Of a DNA stretch of 32,561 nt, positions 14,507-21,119 are shown piece after piece. The translations under genes were made by a program, and so were the position numbers. Below the pieces are notes generated by a model that saw only the letters and a program-made list of their open reading frames with translations, did not search any database and had not been told where the DNA came from. Origin of the DNA: an uncultured Porphyromonadaceae bacterium (lineage in GTDB: Bacteria; Bacteroidota; Bacteroidia; Bacteroidales; Muribaculaceae); contig CABRGT010000014.1 in assembly GCA_902470475.1 (NCBI GenBank), forward strand, positions 1 through 32,561. Direction: 5' to 3'. Each line of letters opens with the position of its first letter. Position 1 is the stretch's first letter.

Positions 14507-15780
14507 CCGGCCACAGCGACTGTCAGACATGAGGGATCGAGGTGACGGCGCGCCACCTCGGCGATGCGTTGCGGTGTCAGCGAGGCTATCTCATGCAGCT
14601 GACGGTCGAAATAATCGGGAGCCGTACCGACTTCGAGCCGCACGATATAGTAGTCGGCTGTCGTGAAGGGCGAGTCTGTGGTCGAGGCCAGCGAAGTCCA
14701 TGCGTTGAGCTGCAGGCGCCGCAGTTCGTCGGCTGTCAGCGGCTCGGTCCACAGGCGCGTGATCTCGGCCTTGGTTTCCTCGATGACCTGCTCCACGTTG
14801 GCCGGGTCGCATTGAGCGCCGATGCGAACCTGTGATCCTTCAAACGAACCCAGCAGACATGAATTTATGCCGTAGGTGAGACCCTTTTCCTCGCGGATAT
14901 TGGTCATCAGGCGGCTGCTGAAGTAACCGCCCAGGGCTATAATGGCGAGCCGGAGGGCTATGTAGTCGGGGTGCGACCGCGGTATCGCCGGCATGGCCAT
15001 CATGATGGCCGACTGTACGGCGTCATCGACGTTAATGTCGATGCGCGACGGAGCGGCTGGGCTGTCGGGCATGATGACGATCGGGGACGTGCCCGACGGA
15101 GCCGCCAGTGATTCCAGAAACATTCGGACGGCGCGGATAGTGTCAGCGTCCAGCTTCCCGGCCAGATAGGCGTGCATGTGGCCGGAGCCGATGAACCGTC
15201 GGTGTGTCTGAAGCACGTCGTTGCGGTCTGTGGCCATGATACTTTCGGGAGTCTCGGTCTGTGAGGCGGGGTGGCATGCGCCCTTGATTGCTCTGGTAGC
15301 TGCAAGCGACGCGTGGTAACTCACCTTGGCCATCTTTGTGGCCATCGCTCCGGCCGCGTTGCGCGCCCACATGGCCACTGTCGTAGGTCCGAAGGCCGGT
15401 TCGAGAATCATCTCGCGCAGGAGGGGGAGCAGCCCCGGCAGCTTCCGGTTTATGGCCATCAGCTCGATGCCTGTGTGGTGTTCGGATACCCGCGACGACA
15501 GTCGTGCGCCGGCGAAGTCGAGCGCGTCGGCAATGTCGTCGCCGGATGTATGTGCCGTTCCTTCGCGCATGCCTTCGGTGACGAACATCGGCAGCGACTG
15601 GCGGTCGGCATCGAGAGTGCCTCCGTCCCACAGCAGTGTGAGGCGCGCCAGGTCCTGGTCGCCCGAATCAACGACATGCAGGTCGATGCCCGAGGATACG
15701 GTCTCTACCGTCTCGTCTTTCAGTACGATCTTCCCCGTGGTACTGACCGCCGGGGCCTTTGTGCGGTCGACGGTGCTCAT
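14491..15780 (-). CDS. M16-family peptidase-like protein lacking the zinc motif
   Basis: 429 residues. Two M16-type halves are visible: an N-terminal half (about 35-230) with Leu-Thr-Leu-Leu-Trp-Asp-Gly-Gly-Thr, and a C-terminal half with the typical Gly-Gly-Tyr-Phe-Ser-Ser-Arg-Leu-Met-Thr-Asn-Ile-Arg-Glu-Glu-Lys-Gly-Leu-Thr-Tyr. Where active M16 enzymes have HxxEH there is Met-Phe-Val-Thr-Glu-Gly-Met-Arg-Glu-Gly, with no histidines, so it is probably a non-catalytic partner or pseudo-enzyme, like one subunit of heterodimeric M16 proteases. No signal peptide is evident. It is the last gene of a five-gene operon, overlaps kdsB by ATGA, and its 3' end overlaps the convergent murF/alr gene by 16 bases. 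No catalytic partner lies in the window. Confidence 0.8.
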   Translation of the reverse strand: MSTVDRTKAPAVSTTGKIVLKDETVETVSSGIDLHVVDSGDQDLARLTLLWDGGTLDADRQSLPMFVTEGMREGTAHTSGDDIADALDFAGARLSSRVSEHHTGIELMAINRKLPGLLPLLREMILEPAFGPTTVAMWARNAAGAMATKMAKVSYHASLAATRAIKGACHPASQTETPESIMATDRNDVLQTHRRFIGSGHMHAYLAGKLDADTIRAVRMFLESLAAPSGTSPIVIMPDSPAAPSRIDINVDDAVQSAIMMAMPAIPRSHPDYIALRLAIIALGGYFSSRLMTNIREEKGLTYGINSCLLGSFEGSQVRIGAQCDPANVEQVIEETKAEITRLWTEPLTADELRRLQLNAWTSLASTTDSPFTTADYYIVRLEVGTAPDYFDRQLHEIASLTPQRIAEVARRHLDPSCLTVAVAGQSRK

Positions 15781-16532
15781 TGGGGGTGCGATTCAAGGAA
15801 CTTTACCGCCTGTTCGAGGTCGGCCGGTGTGTCGATGCCTATGGTCGGGCAGTCGGTTACCGCAGTCTGTATGTTGTAGCCGTTCTGTAGCCAGCGAAGC
15901 TGTTCGAGCGATTCGGCGATCTCAAGCGGCGAGCGCTCCAGTTTCACGATCTCCGAAAGCACCGCCGTGCGGTAGGCGTAGATGCCCACGTGGGTGAAGA
16001 ATGTGGCCCGGTCGAGCCACTCGGTGTGACTGACGCCACGCACGTAGGGGATGATGCTTCGTGAGAAATACAGTGCGCGGCCGTCCTGGCCGGTGACTAC
16101 TTTCGGAGTGTTTGGATCGAAGAGTGCGTCGAAGCCCAGCTGCGGGTCGAAGCGCCGGATGAGCGTGGCGATGTCGGTCGCGGGCGAGTCGAAGCACCCC
16201 TGCAGCGTACGGATCTGCCGAGGATCGATAAAGGGTTCGTCGCCCTGAATGTTGATGACCACGTCGGCGTCCGAACCGCTAAGGAGGTAAGCTTCGTAGC
16301 AGCGGTCGGTGCCGCTGCGGTGGTCGGGTGATGTCATCACGGCTCTGCCGCCGAAAGCTTCGACGGCCCGGGCGATGCGGCTGTCGTCCGTCGCGACGAT
16401 CACGTCGTCGATAGCCATGCGTGCGCGGGTGTAGACCCGTTCGATCATAGTCTTGCCGCCGATCATTGCCAGCGGCTTGCCCGGAAAGCGTGTGGAGGCG
16501 TAGCGGGCCGGTATTATACAGATGAATTTCAT
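15777..16532 (-). CDS. kdsB: 3-deoxy-manno-octulosonate cytidylyltransferase (CMP-KDO synthetase)
   Basis: 251 residues, the normal family length. N-terminal Ile-Pro-Ala-Arg-Tyr-Ala-Ser-Thr-Arg-Phe-Pro-Gly-Lys-Pro-Leu is the CTP-binding signature. His-Arg-Ser-Gly-Thr-Asp-Arg, Asn-Ile-Gln-Gly-Asp-Glu-Pro and Ser-Pro-Leu-Glu-Ile-Ala-Glu-Ser-Leu-Glu-Gln-Leu-Arg are the further conserved blocks. It activates KDO with CTP for lipid A inner-core assembly, in the cytoplasm. Starting 30 bases after the NfeD-like gene and overlapping the M16-like gene by 4 bases, it is the fourth gene of the operon driven from 19541-19548. Confidence 0.96.
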   Translation of the reverse strand: MKFICIIPARYASTRFPGKPLAMIGGKTMIERVYTRARMAIDDVIVATDDSRIARAVEAFGGRAVMTSPDHRSGTDRCYEAYLLSGSDADVVINIQGDEPFIDPRQIRTLQGCFDSPATDIATLIRRFDPQLGFDALFDPNTPKVVTGQDGRALYFSRSIIPYVRGVSHTEWLDRATFFTHVGIYAYRTAVLSEIVKLERSPLEIAESLEQLRWLQNGYNIQTAVTDCPTIGIDTPADLEQAVKFLESHPQ

Positions 16533-16562
16533 TGTTATCCGATTAGTTGCGGGAGCCTGTAT

Positions 16563-17903
16563 TCAGCTCTTGTTCTTTTCTACAAAAATCTGGGCGGTCT
16601 CGTAGCGTACGACACGTACGGAAGATCCCGCGTCGATGTATTCGCCGGTCGACGAGGCGTCGTAGATCTGTCCGTCGATCCTGACCTTTCCGGCGGGACG
16701 CAGCGCTGTCACGGCTACGCCGGTGTGGCCGGTCATGGCGGCCGGTGCCGTGTCTACGCCGATGTATCCCAACTCGGTCTTCTGTTCGTGCATCAGGGCC
16801 GTGGCCTCGCGCAGACGCCGCGGTGCGAACCGCGACATAAGCAGCCACACCATTCCCGCGGCGAGCAGCGCGCCAGATATCAGGATCAGTGATGCCCGTC
16901 CGAGCAGCCCGGTGTCGAAGCCTCCCGACACGCCGTAGAGCATGGCCCCCAGCAGAGACACCACGATGCAGGCTATGCCACCGATGCCGGCGATGCCGAA
17001 GCCCGGTATGACGAAAAGCTCCAGTGCCAGCAGCACTATGCCGATAATGAACAGAACCACCACCCATGCCGACATGGTGCCTGTGACGATCATCGGCAGG
17101 AAATACAGCGCAGCGGCCACCAGCGACACGCCTGCCGCCACGCCGAGTCCCGGAGTGTGCATCTCGAAGTAGATGCCCCCAAGAATGAGTGTGATGAGGA
17201 TCGCGCGCACTGCTGCCGATGACAGAAATCCAAGAATTCTGTCGGTAGTCGACGGTTCTATGCCGGTGGCGTCGGCGGCGCTGAATCCCAGCAGCAGCAA
17301 GGCGTCATCGAGGGTAGGGGCAATGCCGTCGGCCAGGCCGTTCTCCACAGCTTCTGTAGCAGTGAACGAGACGGCCTTGTCGGGCCTGACCATGTCGGCG
17401 GCCAGTTCAGGATCGCGGCGCCAGCGGGCCACGCTGTCGCCTTCGGGTGTGTACTTGCCGTGGGCCATGGCCGTGGCCCGCATGATCGAGCTCCAGTAGC
17501 TCTGATATTTCGGAGGCATCGGTTCGCCGGTGCCGTCGACTACTGTCGCGGCGCCGATTGTCGCACCGGGGGCCATGATGACGGTGTCGCATGCCAGTGA
17601 GATAAGCGCTCCGGCCGATGCGGCGTTGTGGTCGATATATACAGCTGTAGGTACGTCGAGACGCATCAGGGCCGTGCGGATCGAATCGGCCATGTCGACC
17701 GCTCCGCCGTAGGTGTTGAGCCTTAGCATGAGCAGCTCCACAGGTTCGCGGCTGTCGGCTACGGCGTCGAGCACGCTGCGCGTATGGCGCCAGGCTGTGG
17801 CGTCGATTTCGTCGTCGATCGTAAAGATTACGGCCCGGCGGCCGCCGGCCTGAATGTTTAAGGCCGTCAGCATGGCCAGTACGAGAATTATCAGATGTCT
17901 CAT
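16563..17903 (-). CDS. NfeD/ClpP-class membrane-bound serine protease
   Basis: 446 residues from the ATG at 17903, which overlaps the upstream stop by ATGA; the frame is open further upstream but that part is a shadow of the preceding gene. Signal peptide (1-19), then a ClpP/SppA-class domain (about 22-200) with Leu-Asn-Thr-Tyr-Gly-Gly-Ala-Val and Asn-Ala-Ala-Ser-Ala-Gly-Ala (likely nucleophile Ser96); Lys132 is a candidate general base. Several transmembrane helices (about 230-360) and a C-terminal NfeD OB-fold (about 385-440) with Gly-Val-Ala-Val-Thr-Ala-Leu-Arg-Pro-Ala-Gly-Lys-Val complete the 1510-N/NfeD1b architecture. Family members cleave hydrophobic stomatin C-termini; no stomatin gene is in the window. 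It lies between the YbhN-like gene and kdsB. Confidence 0.88.
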   Translation of the reverse strand: MRHLIILVLAMLTALNIQAGGRRAVIFTIDDEIDATAWRHTRSVLDAVADSREPVELLMLRLNTYGGAVDMADSIRTALMRLDVPTAVYIDHNAASAGALISLACDTVIMAPGATIGAATVVDGTGEPMPPKYQSYWSSIMRATAMAHGKYTPEGDSVARWRRDPELAADMVRPDKAVSFTATEAVENGLADGIAPTLDDALLLLGFSAADATGIEPSTTDRILGFLSSAAVRAILITLILGGIYFEMHTPGLGVAAGVSLVAAALYFLPMIVTGTMSAWVVVLFIIGIVLLALELFVIPGFGIAGIGGIACIVVSLLGAMLYGVSGGFDTGLLGRASLILISGALLAAGMVWLLMSRFAPRRLREATALMHEQKTELGYIGVDTAPAAMTGHTGVAVTALRPAGKVRIDGQIYDASSTGEYIDAGSSVRVVRYETAQIFVEKNKS

Positions 17904-18916
17904 TTCCGTTTTCTGAAATATGAAGGCAGCAGACATGCGCCTGCCACAAGATATACATAGTAGCTGACCACTCGCCAAATCATGGCAATGACCAATGCGG
18001 CCGACAGATCGCCGATGAGATCGCCGTAGTAGTTTGTGAACAGCCATTCGCTGACACCGCTGCCTCCGGGAGTCGGGCTGATCATGAGCACGACCCATAC
18101 GACGAACTGACGGCCGAAAACCATCAGCTGCGAGGCCGCCGGGACGAAACCGAAGAACAGGGCGTTGACGACCAGATAGCGCGAGAACCACGACAGTGTG
18201 GTGGCACCGAATACGTTGAGCCACCAGCGTCGTGGCTGCCCCTTGACCCACGTAGATGTGGCGCGCATTCCGGAGGTCATCTTTACGGCGCCGTCCTTCC
18301 ACCGCCGCAGCCAGCGGGTGCTGAAGAGTTTCACGACCGTGCGCTCGAGCCATTCCGGACGGGCGAGAATTCCGACAAATAATATTGTGGCCCATATGAC
18401 TATGCCTGCGTAGACAAGCCAGAAGATGACCATGATGCTTTCGAGGAATGTATTTCCGGATGTAATGCCGAAAAGCCTGTCGACCGGAAGCGCCATTACG
18501 AGTATCGGACAGAATACCACGAAAAACATCTCGTCGAGAAACAGGGTGGTGAGCGTAAGCGTCGTGGCCTGCCCGACCTTGATGCCCTCGCGGTTGAGGT
18601 AGAAGATGGCCAGGGCGCTTCCACCCACGGCTGAAGGTGTTATGGCCGAAGTGAACGCGCACATGATGTCGACACGCAGGGCGCGGCGCCACGACAGCCG
18701 TCCGTCGGTGATGGTGCGGAAGCGCCAGGCCAGGCCGAAGTCGCGGCCTGCAACGAAAATCAGGCATGCGGCCAGCGACAGTACGGTTCGTGTGTCGAAC
18801 GTAAGTATCGACAGAGCCGCCGGATTGAAGTCCCTCAGAAAGAGCCATACGACCACACCCACGCCGATGATTATCGGCAGGGCAGTCTTGAGGAGTATGG
18901 TCCGCAGGCTTTCCAT
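17900..18916 (-). CDS. YbhN/lysylphosphatidylglycerol-synthase-TM-type membrane protein
   Basis: 338 residues with about eight hydrophobic helices. Diagnostic stretches are Ala-Gly-Arg-Asp-Phe-Gly-Leu-Ala-Trp-Arg near residue 55, Thr-Pro-Ser-Ala-Val-Gly-Gly-Ser-Ala near 93-101, and Ser-Pro-Thr-Pro-Gly-Gly-Ser-Gly-Val-Ser-Glu near 280. This is the transmembrane domain of MprF/AglD/YbhN proteins, without the MprF catalytic domain. Relatives are proposed or shown to move or modify membrane lipids. Its position between a ThiE-like gene and NfeD/kdsB, with overlaps on both sides (TGATG upstream, ATGA downstream), suggests an envelope role; the substrate is unknown. Confidence 0.85.
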   Translation of the reverse strand: MESLRTILLKTALPIIIGVGVVVWLFLRDFNPAALSILTFDTRTVLSLAACLIFVAGRDFGLAWRFRTITDGRLSWRRALRVDIMCAFTSAITPSAVGGSALAIFYLNREGIKVGQATTLTLTTLFLDEMFFVVFCPILVMALPVDRLFGITSGNTFLESIMVIFWLVYAGIVIWATILFVGILARPEWLERTVVKLFSTRWLRRWKDGAVKMTSGMRATSTWVKGQPRRWWLNVFGATTLSWFSRYLVVNALFFGFVPAASQLMVFGRQFVVWVVLMISPTPGGSGVSEWLFTNYYGDLIGDLSAALVIAMIWRVVSYYVYLVAGACLLPSYFRKRK

Positions 18917-19515
18917 CAGCCCCGGATTGCGGCCATGAGACTGGCGACTGCCGCGACCGGATCGGCTGCGTCGGTGATGTAGCTTCCGACGGCGATTCCG
19001 CTGAAGCCTTCGGCAAGGAATCCGGCAGCATTGTCGGGAGTGATGTCGCCCTGTGCCACGACGGGAATTTCAGTGCCGAGAGCACGCACGGCGGCTATGA
19101 ATTCACGGCGCCGGTCGCTGTCGAACGATGGCGGCGTGCAGATGTAGTCGATGTCGGCCGCCGCCATGGCCGGCACTGCCGACGGATCGGACGTGACGAT
19201 GCCGATCACGGCTTCCGGTCCGAGTTCCTCACGCAGGGCGGTCGGCGAGGCAGCTGCAGCCGGTGTGGCGGCCGCAGTGTAGCGTACGCCGTGCAGTCCG
19301 AGATCGCGGGCCAGTTCCGGGCGGTCGTCGACGGTGAGAAAGATGCCGCCCTGACGGCACATTTCGATGGCATCGGGTTCGATGGCTGCCCGCACCTCGG
19401 CGTCGGACATGTCGGGCAGATGGAGGTCGATCCATCCGCAGCCGCCTTCGATGGCCATCTGGCACAGTTCGGCCACGCTATAGCGCGGCGATTCGGTCAG
19501 GATATACTGAAGCAT
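18916..19515 (-). CDS. Thiamine-phosphate-synthase-like (ThiE/TenI-type) TIM-barrel protein
   Basis: 199 residues, close to ThiE length. The pattern fits a ThiE/TenI barrel: Ile-Phe-Leu-Thr-Val-Asp-Asp-Arg-Pro-Glu-Leu-Ala-Arg (about 58-70), Gly-Leu-His-Gly-Val-Arg-Tyr, Ile-Gly-Ile-Val-Thr-Ser-Asp, Ile-Asp-Tyr-Ile-Cys-Thr-Pro-Pro, and Pro-Val-Val-Ala-Gln-Gly-Asp-Ile-Thr-Pro-Asp-Asn with Gly-Ile-Ala-Val-Gly-Ser. Several ThiE active-site signatures (the Gln-x-Arg-x-Lys start, His-Leu-Gly-Gln, Gly-x-Ser-x-His, Gly-Pro-x-Phe) are altered, so true thiamine phosphate synthase activity is doubtful. It is the first gene of the five-gene operon, 25 bases after the -7 box at 19541-19548. Confidence 0.7.
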   Translation of the reverse strand: MLQYILTESPRYSVAELCQMAIEGGCGWIDLHLPDMSDAEVRAAIEPDAIEMCRQGGIFLTVDDRPELARDLGLHGVRYTAAATPAAAASPTALREELGPEAVIGIVTSDPSAVPAMAAADIDYICTPPSFDSDRRREFIAAVRALGTEIPVVAQGDITPDNAAGFLAEGFSGIAVGSYITDAADPVAAVASLMAAIRG

Positions 19516-19540
19516 GATGTTCCGGGTTTTATTAATAACG

Positions 19541-19548
19541 CAAAGTTA
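19541..19548 (-). promoter_or_regulatory. Promoter -7 box of the ThiE-like/YbhN/NfeD/kdsB/M16 operon
   Basis: TAACTTTG on the minus strand (19548-19541), preceded by a T-rich stretch. A TTTG lies upstream, but only 16 bases separate it from the box, shorter than the usual spacing. The ATG at 19515 would have a leader of about 20 bases. Confidence 0.55.
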
Positions 19549-19615
19549 AGAAAAAATCGTGAGTCAAAGCCTTTCGCCGCCATATTTTTGAGCCAGTCGC
19601 CGTCGCCGACAAAAA

Positions 19616-19651
19616 TAATAATGGAACCTGCGGCCGCAGGTTCCATTATTA
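19616..19651 (-). terminator. Perfect 36-bp palindromic terminator of the lipoprotein/DUF5723 operon
   Basis: 18-bp arms with no spacer form a perfect palindrome centred on ggcc (between 19633 and 19634); core arm aatggaacctgcgg. On the minus strand it is followed at once by TTTTT (19615-19611), so it works as a terminator for the DUF5723 gene ending at 19677. On the plus strand there is no T run. Confidence 0.85.
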
Positions 19652-19676
19652 AACGCGTTGGCTGTCCGGACCGGCT

Positions 19677-21113
19677 TTATGAGCCGAACGTAACGTTGAA
19701 GCCGAAGTTGATGTTGGCCGTGGCTTTGCCCACCGGAAGTACCTGCGGAGTGATGCTGAAGAACTGGTGGTCGCTGCCGATGAAGAAGTTGAATCCCTTA
19801 GGATGGAAGTTGAGCATCCATCCGAACGATGATCCGTAGGTCGACACACCATAGTTGACCGTAGCGTCGAACCATCTGACGGGTTTGATGTTGGCGTAGA
19901 AGCGGCCTTCGGTCCACGACGAACATCCGGCGAAGTGCGACGAGAACAGGAATCCTCCGGTGAGGTTGCGGTAGAAAGGCATCCTGTATTCGGCGCCGAG
20001 ATGCAGTGTGGCGCGCAGGGCTTTCGTGAAGCTGCCCGAGCCGTTTTTCTCGCGATGGATGTTGATGACGTCCTGCATGTCGTCCCAAAGGCGGTCGAAC
20101 TGTTCGTCGAGCTTGTTGTCGTCGTAGCCGGGCTGGTCATCATCCACGGCGATGTCGCTGAATCCGTCGAATGTCCATGTGCCGGTACCGGTGCGTCCTG
20201 TCACGGCATTGTTCCAGCTAATGAAGCCGAGGTCGTTGATAGCGGCTGACAGCTGTAGGTCGGGAAGCAGATCGTATGTGGCACCCAGATCGATGCCCAT
20301 GCCGAAGCCCGACAGTCCGAAACTGTCGTAATCGATGTCGTTCCACTCGATCAGGTCGGCGTCGCCCGGATTCTTGATCTCGCTGCCGCTCTCCTGCTTG
20401 GTCGGGACGCGGAGTCCCTTGCCGGCCGCCATTTTGAGTTCGCCGTCGGCCCGGATCTGCCAGGTGTCGTAGCCGAAAGCCACGTCGAGATTCCTGATGT
20501 GGGCGTATGCGCTTCCGAGACCTAACAGTACCTTTACCTTCGCGCCCGCCGTGAGTCGGTCGGTGATCCGGCGGCTGTGGCCGAAGGCGATTTCGGCCAT
20601 TGCGGCGGCATCCACTTTCAGGTCGTTGATCTGATAGCGGGTATCAGGCCCGGTCTGTCCGACTTTCATGAATGTGAAGAGGTCTTTGGGCAGGTTGATG
20701 CCGATTTCGGAGCGGACGCCGACGGTGATGGTGTTGAAGCCGCCGAAAGCCCGGAAGCCGGCCGACAGGATCGTGATGTCGAAGTCGCCGTTTATGTGAT
20801 TGTTGTCCTTGAGCTTGCCAAGGAACTCGGTGGCGCTGACCGACGGACTCATGAACGTGGTGAGTTTATACTGGCTGCCGGGCGCGGTCTTGTAAAGGAA
20901 GGTGTTGACGCCTACATTGGAGAATACCCCCAGATCGTAGTTGCCCAGCGCGGGCAGTGATATATAGTTGCGTTCGCCCATGAATGCCGGATTCAGTTCG
21001 TGACGGAACGAGTATCCGTCGAGGAAGTAGGCTGAGCGCGGAGCCTCCTGTGCGGAGGCGGGCAGCACGGCGCATACGGCCATACCCAGAATGATTTTCT
21101 TTATTGAAGTCAT
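19677..21113 (-). CDS. DUF5723-family outer-membrane beta-barrel protein
   Basis: 478 residues. A signal peptide (about 1-21, Pro-Ala-Ser-Ala-Gln) precedes the DUF5723 start: Tyr-Phe-Leu-Asp-Gly-Tyr-Ser-Phe-Arg-His-Glu-Leu-Asn-Pro-Ala-Phe. Alternating strands with repeated Gly/aromatic turns continue to the C-terminus (Asn-Ile-Asn-Phe-Gly-Phe-Asn-Val-Thr-Phe-Gly-Ser), as in a PorV/FadL-like barrel. A charged Asp/Glu-rich segment around 325-350 is probably a surface loop. Family function is unknown. It starts 6 bases after the stop of the large lipoprotein gene, so the two form one unit and may be partners at the outer membrane. Confidence 0.82.
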   Translation of the reverse strand: MTSIKKIILGMAVCAVLPASAQEAPRSAYFLDGYSFRHELNPAFMGERNYISLPALGNYDLGVFSNVGVNTFLYKTAPGSQYKLTTFMSPSVSATEFLGKLKDNNHINGDFDITILSAGFRAFGGFNTITVGVRSEIGINLPKDLFTFMKVGQTGPDTRYQINDLKVDAAAMAEIAFGHSRRITDRLTAGAKVKVLLGLGSAYAHIRNLDVAFGYDTWQIRADGELKMAAGKGLRVPTKQESGSEIKNPGDADLIEWNDIDYDSFGLSGFGMGIDLGATYDLLPDLQLSAAINDLGFISWNNAVTGRTGTGTWTFDGFSDIAVDDDQPGYDDNKLDEQFDRLWDDMQDVINIHREKNGSGSFTKALRATLHLGAEYRMPFYRNLTGGFLFSSHFAGCSSWTEGRFYANIKPVRWFDATVNYGVSTYGSSFGWMLNFHPKGFNFFIGSDHQFFSITPQVLPVGKATANINFGFNVTFGS

Positions 21114-21119
21114 GGTTGC

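Noticed and set aside
17904..19085. Upstream extension of the NfeD-like reading frame
   Set aside because: It is antisense-free but in a different frame from the YbhN-like and ThiE-like genes, rich in Arg/His/Pro, and lacks any domain; the ATG at 17903 with ATGA overlap and a signal peptide is the natural start.
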